Below are positions 1 through 5,061 of a stretch of 6,411 nucleotides of DNA, one piece after another (position 1 is the stretch's first letter; every line of letters begins with the position of its first letter). This DNA comes from Terrirubrum sp051646285. GTDB lineage: Bacteria > Pseudomonadota > Alphaproteobacteria > Rhizobiales > Beijerinckiaceae. Under the pieces are notes generated by a model that was not told the DNA's origin, did not search any database, and saw only the letters and a program-made list of their open reading frames with translations. The translations under genes were made by a program, and so were the position numbers. The stretch is from contig JBOFCU010000331.1 of the NCBI GenBank assembly GCA_051646285.1, positions 1 to 6,411 of the forward strand, given 5' to 3'.

Positions 1-1051
1 CATCCGCATTATCCGGGAAGAGGATGAGCCCAAGCCGGTCCTGATGAAGGAATTTGGCATCAATGAGGTGCAGACCAACGCCATTCTCGATACGCGCCTG
101 CGCTCGTTGCGCAAGCTCGAAGAAATGGAATTGCGCCGCGAACTCGACGGGCTGACGCAGGAAAAGGATACGATCGAGGCGTTGCTCGGTTCGGAAGACA
201 AGCAGTGGAAAACGGTGTCGTGGGAAATCCGTGAGGTCCGCAAGACCTTTGGGCCGGAAACGAAAATCGGCAAACGCCGCACGGCCTTTGCTGACGCACC
301 CGAACTGGGTGACCTTACGATTGACGAGGCACTGGTGGAGCGTGAGCCAATCACTGTCGTGGTTTCGCAGATGGGCTGGATCCGCGCCCTGAAAGGCCAT
401 GTGGATGATTTGTCGGGCCTGTCGTTCAAGGGCGATGATAAACTTAAAATTGCGTTCAAGACGGAAACGACAGCCAAAATTCTGGTATTCGCGTCAAACG
501 GCAAATGCTTCACGCTGGATGGATCGAAGCTGCCAGGCGGGCGCGGCTATGGTGATCCCATCCGTCTGATGGTCGATTTGGAAGAAGGCGCTGATATTGT
601 CACCGCGTTCCCGTACGAGGCTGACACAAAATACCTGCTGGCCGGATATGAATCGCGCGGATTTGTTATTCCGTCAGCCGAAACCATCGGCAACACGCGC
701 AAGGGCAAGCAGCTGCTCAATGTCGATGCGGGTGACAGGCTTGTCATTGTCGCGCGGGTTGAAGGTGACCATGTTGCCGTGATCGGCGAAAACCGGAAGA
801 TGCTGGTTTTTCCGCTGGCCGAAGTGCCGGAAATGACACGCGGCAAGGGTGTCCGCCTGCAAAAATACAAGGACGGCGGCATTGCTGATGTCAGCGTCTT
901 CACGCTGAAAGAAGGCTTGGGCTGGACTGACAGCGCCGGCCGCTCCTTCAATGTGCCCAAGGCGGAATTGAAGGACTGGATCGGCCATCGCTCTGAGTCC
1001 GGCCGCCTGCCGCCAAAAGGCTTTCCGAAGAGCAACAAATTCGGCGGCTAA
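1..1051 (+). CDS. parC: DNA topoisomerase IV subunit A, C-terminal part (5' end outside window)
   Basis: This is the C-terminal 349 residues of ParC, the DNA-cleaving subunit of topoisomerase IV, which with ParE decatenates replicated chromosomes. The reading frame is already open at base 2 (IRIIREEDEPKPVLM...), so the first methionine at 44 is internal and the real start lies upstream. The visible part begins near the end of the tower/coiled-coil region, with the family-typical stretch LDTRLRSLRKLEEMELR followed by a charged helix. From about visible residue 115 it becomes the beta-pinwheel DNA-wrapping domain, with blade-like repeats containing degenerate GyrA-box-like loops (LPGGRGYGDP, NTRKGKQLL, MTRGKGVRLQKYKDGG). 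No canonical QRRGGKG GyrA box is seen, which favours ParC over GyrA. The catalytic tyrosine and winged-helix region are outside the window. The lysine/glycine-rich tail (PPKGFPKSNKFGG) ends at a TAA. No convincing terminator follows directly. Confidence 0.93.
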   Translation, partial: IRIIREEDEPKPVLMKEFGINEVQTNAILDTRLRSLRKLEEMELRRELDGLTQEKDTIEALLGSEDKQWKTVSWEIREVRKTFGPETKIGKRRTAFADAPELGDLTIDEALVEREPITVVVSQMGWIRALKGHVDDLSGLSFKGDDKLKIAFKTETTAKILVFASNGKCFTLDGSKLPGGRGYGDPIRLMVDLEEGADIVTAFPYEADTKYLLAGYESRGFVIPSAETIGNTRKGKQLLNVDAGDRLVIVARVEGDHVAVIGENRKMLVFPLAEVPEMTRGKGVRLQKYKDGGIADVSVFTLKEGLGWTDSAGRSFNVPKAELKDWIGHRSESGRLPPKGFPKSNKFGG

Positions 1052-1137
1052 CGCGTGGTGACCTGCCTCCCGTCTCACTGAGGCAACGCGGCGCCATCCT
1101 CCCCCGGCCATCCTTTCTTGCGTTTTTGCAAGGTCGA

Positions 1138-1156
1138 AACGGCAATCATTGCCGTT
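1138..1156. promoter_or_regulatory. 19-bp perfect palindrome, candidate operator upstream of flavodoxin gene
   Basis: AACGGCAATCATTGCCGTT has 9-bp arms that match perfectly around a single central C. It sits 56 bp before the flavodoxin start codon and is followed at once by an 8-bp palindrome, TTGCGCAA (1155-1162). There is no T-run after it, so it is a poor terminator. Its size and symmetry suit a dimeric repressor or activator such as TetR, MarR/HxlR or LysR types, but no regulator gene is visible in the window and I do not recognise the motif. That it controls the downstream pair is inference from position. Confidence 0.5.
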
Positions 1157-1179
1157 GCGCAAAAGGCTGAGGCGCCTAA

Positions 1180-1202
1180 ATCAGGGTCACATCAACCCTG
1201 AT
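1180..1202. promoter_or_regulatory. Inverted repeat in the flavodoxin 5' leader
   Basis: The arms ATCAGGGT (1180-1187) and ACCCTGAT (1195-1202) match perfectly across a 7-base gap (CACATCA). The repeat ends one base before the GAGG ribosome binding site (1204-1207) of the gene starting at 1213. As DNA it could be a second operator; as RNA it would be an 8-bp hairpin next to the ribosome binding site. The two roles cannot be told apart from sequence alone. Confidence 0.45.
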
Positions 1203-1212
1203 CGAGGCTCCC

Positions 1213-1791
1213 ATGACCACTGTCGCCATCGTTTATTTCTCCGGCTACGGCCACACCCATGTTCTGGCGGAAGAAGCTGCCGCTGGCGTCGCCAAGGCTG
1301 GTGCAACCCCCAAACTCCTGCGCATCGAAAATGCATCGCAGAATTTCGACAATTTCCTCGCAGAAGTGGCGAAGGCCGATGCGGTGATCTTCGGTTCACC
1401 CACATATATGGGCGATGTTGCAGCAGGCCTGAAAGCCTTTTTCGAGGCCTCGGCCAAGCCATGGATGGGTGGCGAGTGGAGCGGCAAGATTGCGGGCGGT
1501 TTCACCAACGGCCTGACGTTTGGCGGCAACAAGGACAATACCCTTGGCTCCATGTTCGTGCTCGCCATGCAGCACGGCATGATCTGGGTCGGAACTGGCC
1601 AGCCAGCTGGCAACATGTCGGGCAACTCTGATGCTGCGCCGACAAAGGCTAATCGCCTCGGTTATGCGATTGGTGCCGTCGCCCAGTCAGACAATGCCGG
1701 ACCGGATGTAACACCGCCTTCAGGCGACAAGGAAACCGTGCGTCTCTACGGCGAACGGATCGCGCAATTCGCCGCAAAGCTGGCGAAATAA
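1213..1791 (+). CDS. Flavodoxin/WrbA-like FMN-dependent NAD(P)H:quinone reductase-type protein
   Basis: A 192-residue cytosolic flavodoxin-fold protein. The N-terminal strand and phosphate loop (VAIVYFSGYGHTHVLAE, residues 4-20) resemble the S-x-Y-G-H-T FMN-phosphate loop of WrbA. GSPTYMGDVAAGLKAFF (61-77) matches the second flavin loop of the family (GTPTRFG in WrbA). GGFTNG...GGNKDNTLGSM (95-114) followed by LAMQHGMIWVG (117-127) matches the third flavin-contacting region. Length fits WrbA-like proteins (about 190-200). Known members reduce quinones by two electrons using NAD(P)H, avoiding semiquinones; the exact substrate here is not predictable. The start is ATG at 1213 with GAGG at 1204-1207, five bases upstream. 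It lies 69 bp ahead of a VOC-family gene on the same strand with no terminator between, so an operon is likely. Two inverted repeats upstream suggest regulation. Confidence 0.85.
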   Translation: MTTVAIVYFSGYGHTHVLAEEAAAGVAKAGATPKLLRIENASQNFDNFLAEVAKADAVIFGSPTYMGDVAAGLKAFFEASAKPWMGGEWSGKIAGGFTNGLTFGGNKDNTLGSMFVLAMQHGMIWVGTGQPAGNMSGNSDAAPTKANRLGYAIGAVAQSDNAGPDVTPPSGDKETVRLYGERIAQFAAKLAK

Positions 1792-1850
1792 TCTCACGAA
1801 CATAAACAGCAGCAGGCGCGCAATGACGCGTCTGTCTGCACAACCAATTT

Positions 1851-1855
1851 GGAGG
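1851..1855 (+). promoter_or_regulatory. Ribosome binding site that fixes the VOC gene start
   Basis: GGAGG at 1851-1855 lies five bases before ATG 1861. It overlaps a possible in-frame TTG start at 1849, which therefore could not use it. This supports 1861 as the true start, giving 175 residues instead of 179. Confidence 0.75.
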
Positions 1856-1860
1856 CCGCC

Positions 1861-2388
1861 ATGAGCCAACACAAGCTCCAGCCCAATTCTACCGATGTGC
1901 AGCCCAAGCGTGCGGTTGATCCCGGCACACGCATTGGCCATGTGCATCTGAAGGTTGCCGATATTGACCGCGCCCTGTCTTTCTATCGTGACGTTCTCGG
2001 ATTTGAGGTGATGCAGCGGTATGGATCGCAGGCCGTGTTTCTCTCTGCCGGCGGTTATCACCATCATATCGCAATCAACACGTGGGAAAGCCAAGGCGGA
2101 AAGCCACCGGCACCTGGCACAACAGGTTTGTTCCACATCGCGATTCTGTATCCAACACGCGCTGCGCTGGCCGATGCCTTGCGCCGTCTTGCCGAGGCCC
2201 GCATTCCGCTGGATGGTGCGAGCGACCATGGCGTCAGCGAAGCCCTCTATCTGCGCGATCCCGATCAGAATGGCGTCGAATTGTATTGGGACAAGCCGCA
2301 GGCCCAATGGCCGCTCACGCCGCAGGGCGATCTTGCCATGGACACCCGCCCGCTCGATCTGCAATCCCTGCTGAAAGAAGCAGCATAA
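1861..2388 (+). CDS. VOC-family protein, catechol-2,3-dioxygenase/glyoxalase type
   Basis: A 175-residue protein of the vicinal oxygen chelate superfamily, built from paired beta-alpha-beta-beta-beta modules that cradle a divalent metal. Module one starts at GTRIGHVHLKVADIDRALSF (residues 22-41) and includes YRDVLGFEV. The YHHHIAINTW segment (66-75) is typical of CatE-like dioxygenase relatives. Module two carries FHIAILYPTR (91-100) and ends at DQNGVELYWD (135-144), whose glutamate E140 is the usual metal ligand; H29 and H92 are further likely ligands. Known relatives include extradiol ring-cleaving dioxygenases and uncharacterised glyoxalase-like enzymes, so the substrate (catechol, hydroquinone adduct or other) is open. 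A hydrophilic N-terminal 20 residues precede the fold. It appears co-transcribed with the flavodoxin-like gene 69 bp upstream and is followed by a strong terminator. Pairing with a quinone reductase suggests electrophile/quinone detoxification, an inference from context. Confidence 0.85.
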   Translation: MSQHKLQPNSTDVQPKRAVDPGTRIGHVHLKVADIDRALSFYRDVLGFEVMQRYGSQAVFLSAGGYHHHIAINTWESQGGKPPAPGTTGLFHIAILYPTRAALADALRRLAEARIPLDGASDHGVSEALYLRDPDQNGVELYWDKPQAQWPLTPQGDLAMDTRPLDLQSLLKEAA

Positions 2389-2398
2389 AATTATAAAG

Positions 2399-2424
2399 GG
2401 CGGAGCCTCACGCTCCGCCTTTTT
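2399..2424 (+). terminator. Strong intrinsic terminator, probably shared by convergent genes
   Basis: GGCGGAGC (2399-2406) and GCTCCGCC (2412-2419) form a perfect 8-bp GC-rich stem with a 5-base loop, followed by five T residues (2420-2424). It lies 10 bp after the VOC stop. On the - strand the same stem is followed by a T-rich but interrupted stretch (CTTTATAATTTTA), so it may also stop transcription from the bpt/NTF2 side. The TGA of the - strand gene (2408-2410) lies inside the loop. Confidence 0.9.
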
Positions 2425-2896
2425 CCCTTTGGATAAAGGCTGCAAGCTGTGCCACGGCGCCAGCACTGACTTTGCGGCGGAACACCGGCAACCAGCCAAA
2501 CAGAAAGCCCGGCCAGCCAAGCGCCTGCCTCAGCCAGTCCTGGATGTCAAAATCATCACTATGACGGATAATTTTTCCATCCCTGATTTCCATCGTTGCC
2601 ACAATGATATTTTTAACGGGCCGCCCTGTTTTGCTGAATGAATAATGCGCAACCCAGCGCGTCACGGCCTGCGTATCATTCGCCGACTCTATCGTATGAC
2701 TGACGGAAATATCCTTGCTGCGCGATAGCAACATGCGCCACATGGCACGGGTATTTGCCGCATCAAGCGTGCCAAAGGCAGGATCGGTGAATGTGGAACA
2801 GTCGTCATATAGTTTACCCATGGCCGAAAAATCACGGGCCGCCATGGCCTGATAAAATGCGTCGGCCACAGCGCGCGGTTGCAAATCAGCGTTCAA
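2408..2896 (-). CDS. NTF2/SnoaL-fold protein of unknown function, downstream of bpt
   Basis: A 162-residue single-domain protein of the NTF2-like (SnoaL / limonene-epoxide-hydrolase-like) cone fold. Typical elements are the N-terminal helix (VADAFYQAMAARDFSAMGKLY), the TDPAFG turn (37-42), the WVAHYSF strand (81-87) and the closing strands EIRDGKIIRHSDDFDI (103-118), then WLRQALGW and a C-terminal helical tail. Members range from hydrolases and isomerases to non-catalytic binders; D114, D115 and H112 line the usual pocket strand, but no activity can be assigned. I chose TTG at 2896 because its first bases overlap the TGA of bpt (TTGA) and GGGAG (2905-2909) lies eight bases upstream. The frame stays open to an ATG at 2983 inside bpt, which would add 29 Ala/Gly-rich residues that look like read-through of bpt in another frame. 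Translational coupling to bpt is likely. Confidence 0.75.
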   Translation of the reverse strand: MNADLQPRAVADAFYQAMAARDFSAMGKLYDDCSTFTDPAFGTLDAANTRAMWRMLLSRSKDISVSHTIESANDTQAVTRWVAHYSFSKTGRPVKNIIVATMEIRDGKIIRHSDDFDIQDWLRQALGWPGFLFGWLPVFRRKVSAGAVAQLAAFIQREKGGA

Positions 2897-3639
2897 TCCA
2901 CGCGCTCCCAGCCATGCGGCCGCAGCCGCTCCTGCGGCAGAAAACGCGCCTTGTAAGCCATAGTTTTTGAACCCTCGACCCAATATCCCAGGTAAACATA
3001 AGGCAGACCGCGCTTTTTTGCCCGTGCGATATGGTCAAGAATAATGAAGGTGCCGAGCGAACGCTCCTGCATCTGCGGATCATAAAACGCATACACCAGC
3101 GACAGGCCGTCACTCATATGGTCAACCAGCACTGTTGCCAGCAAGTCGCCGGTGCCGCGCCCTGTCAAAAACGTATCAGGCCCGCGCTTGCGATATTCGA
3201 CAATCTGGGTTTCGACATGGCTGTCCTCCACCATCATCGCATAATCCAGCACGCTCATTTCTGCCATGCCGCCATCGCTGTGGCGGGCGTCAATATAATC
3301 GCGAAAGAGTGAATATTGCTCGGAGGAAGGGTGATTTTCCATCTCTGCACCAACCAGATCAGCGTTGCGTGCAACGATGCGGCGGAACGTGCGGCCTGGC
3401 TCAAAATCATTCACGCACACGCGCACCGACACACAGGCGCGGCAGTTTTCACAGGCCGGCCGGTAGGCAATGGTCTGCGACCGGCGGAACCCGCCATGGG
3501 TCAGAACATCATTCAGATGCGATGCGCGCGGCCCGACCAGATGGGTAAACACCTTGCGCTCCTGCTGGCCCGGCAAATACGGGCACACCGTTGGCGCGGT
3601 CAGAAAAAATTGCGGCGTATCACGCGAATGGCTCGTCAA
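2893..3639 (-). CDS. bpt: Aspartate/glutamate leucyltransferase (bacterial arginyltransferase family)
   Basis: A 248-residue cytosolic aminoacyl-tRNA--protein transferase of the COG2935 family. Bpt moves leucine from Leu-tRNA onto proteins with N-terminal Asp or Glu, making them N-degron substrates for ClpS and the ClpAP protease. The N-terminal domain shows FFLTAPTVCPYLPGQQ (residues 11-26, C19) and the conserved cluster CENCRAC (C63, C66, C69), the cysteines that bind a metal or cluster in relatives. The C-terminal GNAT-like catalytic domain has LVYAFYDP (181-188), RSLGTFIILDHIARAK (193-208) and YLGYWVEGSKTMAYK (216-230), all family hallmarks. Length is normal (about 240-250). The start is TTG at 3639: an in-frame TGA lies immediately upstream and AGGAG (3647-3651) is seven bases away. 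Older databases call this arginyltransferase; the bacterial enzymes tested transfer leucine. The NTF2-fold gene follows with stop/start overlap. Confidence 0.9.
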   Translation of the reverse strand: MTSHSRDTPQFFLTAPTVCPYLPGQQERKVFTHLVGPRASHLNDVLTHGGFRRSQTIAYRPACENCRACVSVRVCVNDFEPGRTFRRIVARNADLVGAEMENHPSSEQYSLFRDYIDARHSDGGMAEMSVLDYAMMVEDSHVETQIVEYRKRGPDTFLTGRGTGDLLATVLVDHMSDGLSLVYAFYDPQMQERSLGTFIILDHIARAKKRGLPYVYLGYWVEGSKTMAYKARFLPQERLRPHGWERVD

Positions 3640-3646
3640 TCACGGT

Positions 3647-3651
3647 CTCCT
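3647..3651 (-). promoter_or_regulatory. Ribosome binding site supporting the TTG start of bpt
   Basis: On the - strand AGGAG lies seven bases before TTG 3639. With an in-frame stop directly before that TTG, and no better start before the conserved FFLTAP motif, it decides the non-ATG start. Confidence 0.7.
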
Positions 3652-3766
3652 GCATCGATCGGCATGGGCTGTCATGCGCATCACTGAATCGGCTGGGACT
3701 GCATGATGCGCGAGCGCAAGCCAATCTGCAATGTGCAGCATCGTTTACCGCATATGAGCATCATGG

Positions 3767-3795
3767 TGGAAATGCGCCATCACACGCCCTACACT
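3767..3795 (+). promoter_or_regulatory. Possible promoter for the exported propeller gene
   Basis: TGGAAA (3767-3772) and TACACT (3790-3795) resemble -35 and -10 hexamers (four of six matches each) with an ideal 17-bp gap. Transcription would begin near 3802, only a few bases before ATG 3806, giving a nearly leaderless message. That would fit the lack of any Shine-Dalgarno sequence before this ATG. The rest of the 3640-3805 divergent spacer shows only short, weak symmetries and no clear promoter for bpt. Confidence 0.3.
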
Positions 3796-3805
3796 CTCCA
3801 TCACC

Positions 3806-4990
3806 ATGTATACTTCACCGCTATTCACAGGCTTGCTGATGGGCGCGGCTATGGCCAGCGGACCGGCAGCCGCTCAGCCGCAGCTACGTGAAACCGGCGC
3901 GCCGCAGGTAAAAATTACATTCACAGGCCAGCCCGAAACCGTTTTCGCCCGCAAGACCGATGCGTGCGACGGCCATGATGTGCCGGACGCTTCATTGCGC
4001 GCATTCCGCACGGCCGATGGCGCAATTACCGCCTTCGGCATGCACAACATCAATCGTGCCCTGCGCGGTCAATCGCTCGACGTGCTCAAACTGGATTGTG
4101 CGATTGTGCTGCGCTCCAATCACAACAGTGATCCCGCCGCGTTTGATGATTATTCATGGATCACAGCAACCTGGACAGACGATGGCACGCGCGTGAGCGC
4201 GCTGATCCATCACGAATATCACGCCAATGATCATGCAGGACGATGCATGTTTGCTGCCATGCTCCCGTGCTGGACAAACAGCATATTGGCCTTGACATCC
4301 GACAATAGTGGAAAATCTTTCCGGCGCGCAAAAGGCTCACCTGTTGTGGCTGCCTATCCATACAAACAGGAAACCGGACAGGGCCGGCATCGCGGATTTT
4401 TCAACCCTTCCAATATATTTGCCGATGGAGAATGGAAATATACGTTTATCGGCACAACGGGCTGGACAGGACAAAAACACGGGGCCTGCCTGTTTCGCAC
4501 CAGGACCCCGGATATCGCATCGTCCTGGCGGGCATGGGATGGCAAAGGCTTCACGGCGCATGCTGGTGATTTCTATGGCGGCACCGCTGATCCGCTCAAG
4601 ACATGCGAACCGATTGCGCCATTCGTCACACCTGTTGGAGCTGTGGTGAAACACACGCCAAGCGGGGCCTGGGTCGCTGTTTTGAAGGCCGCAAAGCATG
4701 ATGCCTTTTTTGCAGAGCCCGGTATTTGGGCAACAGCTTCCTATGACCTGATTCATTGGTCAAAACCTTCACTCGTGCTGGCAGGCAAAACACTGTATGA
4801 TAATCCTTGTGACGCCGGGGCGCAGATGATCGCCTATCCGTCACTGATCGACCGGCATTCGCCGGCGCGTAATTTCGACACCAGCGGCGTACGGGCCGAT
4901 CTTTATTATGCAACGCTACGGGTTGATGGGTGCCGCATCACATCCGACCGTGATTTGGTACGCCGTCCCGTCACTATCACCTTGCAATAA
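3806..4990 (+). CDS. Exported cysteine-rich protein with glycosidase/sialidase-like beta-propeller motifs
   Basis: A 394-residue protein not assigned to a characterised enzyme. Residues 1-24 look like a signal peptide with a hydrophobic core and an Ala-rich cleavage site (PAAAQ-P), although the n-region lacks a lysine or arginine. The mature part is rich in beta-strand/turn patterns of five-bladed propeller glycosidases (GH43/GH32-like) and sialidases: SDNSGKSF (165-172) is a degenerate Asp-box; TPDIASSWRAWDGKGF (234-249) and SYDLIHWSKP (312-321) are typical blade motifs of GH43-like proteins. A distinctive core, LIHHEYHANDHAGRC (133-147), and PSNI (201-204) are probably functional. Eight cysteines (54, 98, 147, 155, 228, 267, 335, 376) suggest four disulfides in the periplasm or outside. 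No catalytic triad can be named with confidence, and no sugar-use genes are adjacent. An in-frame stop at 3755 and no other start fix ATG 3806; no Shine-Dalgarno is seen. Confidence 0.7.
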   Translation: MYTSPLFTGLLMGAAMASGPAAAQPQLRETGAPQVKITFTGQPETVFARKTDACDGHDVPDASLRAFRTADGAITAFGMHNINRALRGQSLDVLKLDCAIVLRSNHNSDPAAFDDYSWITATWTDDGTRVSALIHHEYHANDHAGRCMFAAMLPCWTNSILALTSDNSGKSFRRAKGSPVVAAYPYKQETGQGRHRGFFNPSNIFADGEWKYTFIGTTGWTGQKHGACLFRTRTPDIASSWRAWDGKGFTAHAGDFYGGTADPLKTCEPIAPFVTPVGAVVKHTPSGAWVAVLKAAKHDAFFAEPGIWATASYDLIHWSKPSLVLAGKTLYDNPCDAGAQMIAYPSLIDRHSPARNFDTSGVRADLYYATLRVDGCRITSDRDLVRRPVTITLQ

Positions 4991-4991
4991 A

Positions 4992-5005
4992 TCAATCGAT
5001 TGACA
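4992..5005 (+). promoter_or_regulatory. Palindrome over a -35-like TTGACA upstream of the EEP gene
   Basis: TCAATCGATTGA (4992-5003) is a perfect 12-bp palindrome beginning one base after the previous stop codon. It overlaps a consensus TTGACA (5000-5005). A convincing -10 at 16-18 bp spacing is not present: TATTTT (5020-5025) is too close at 14 bp. A second small symmetry, TGACAGTCA (5033-5041), follows. A regulated promoter for the gene at 5062 is plausible but not shown. Confidence 0.35.
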
Positions 5006-5061
5006 AATTTATGAAACGGTATTTTCTGTTTGTGACAGTCATATTGTAAAGGAATTGTATC

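Noticed and set aside
1117..1132. CTTGC-GTTTTT-GCAAG hairpin as a parC terminator
   Set aside because: Only a 5-bp stem, and the T residues are in the loop instead of after the stem.
674..1162. 162-residue - strand frame across the end of parC and the following spacer
   Set aside because: Mostly antisense to conserved ParC pinwheel sequence and shows no domain of its own.
1149..1631. 160-residue + strand frame overlapping the flavodoxin gene
   Set aside because: Arg/Trp/Cys-rich translation typical of a shifted frame; the flavodoxin frame carries all family motifs.
1849..1860. TTG at 1849 as the VOC start
   Set aside because: The GGAGG that would drive initiation lies inside this short extension and is correctly spaced for ATG 1861.
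1720..2520. 266-residue open frame on the - strand opposite the VOC gene
   Set aside because: It lies antisense to a clear VOC protein and to the terminator, has Cys/Arg-rich low-plausibility composition and no recognisable motif.
3316..3687. + strand frames antisense to bpt
   Set aside because: The - strand frame has every Bpt motif; the + strand translations are Arg/His-rich shadows.
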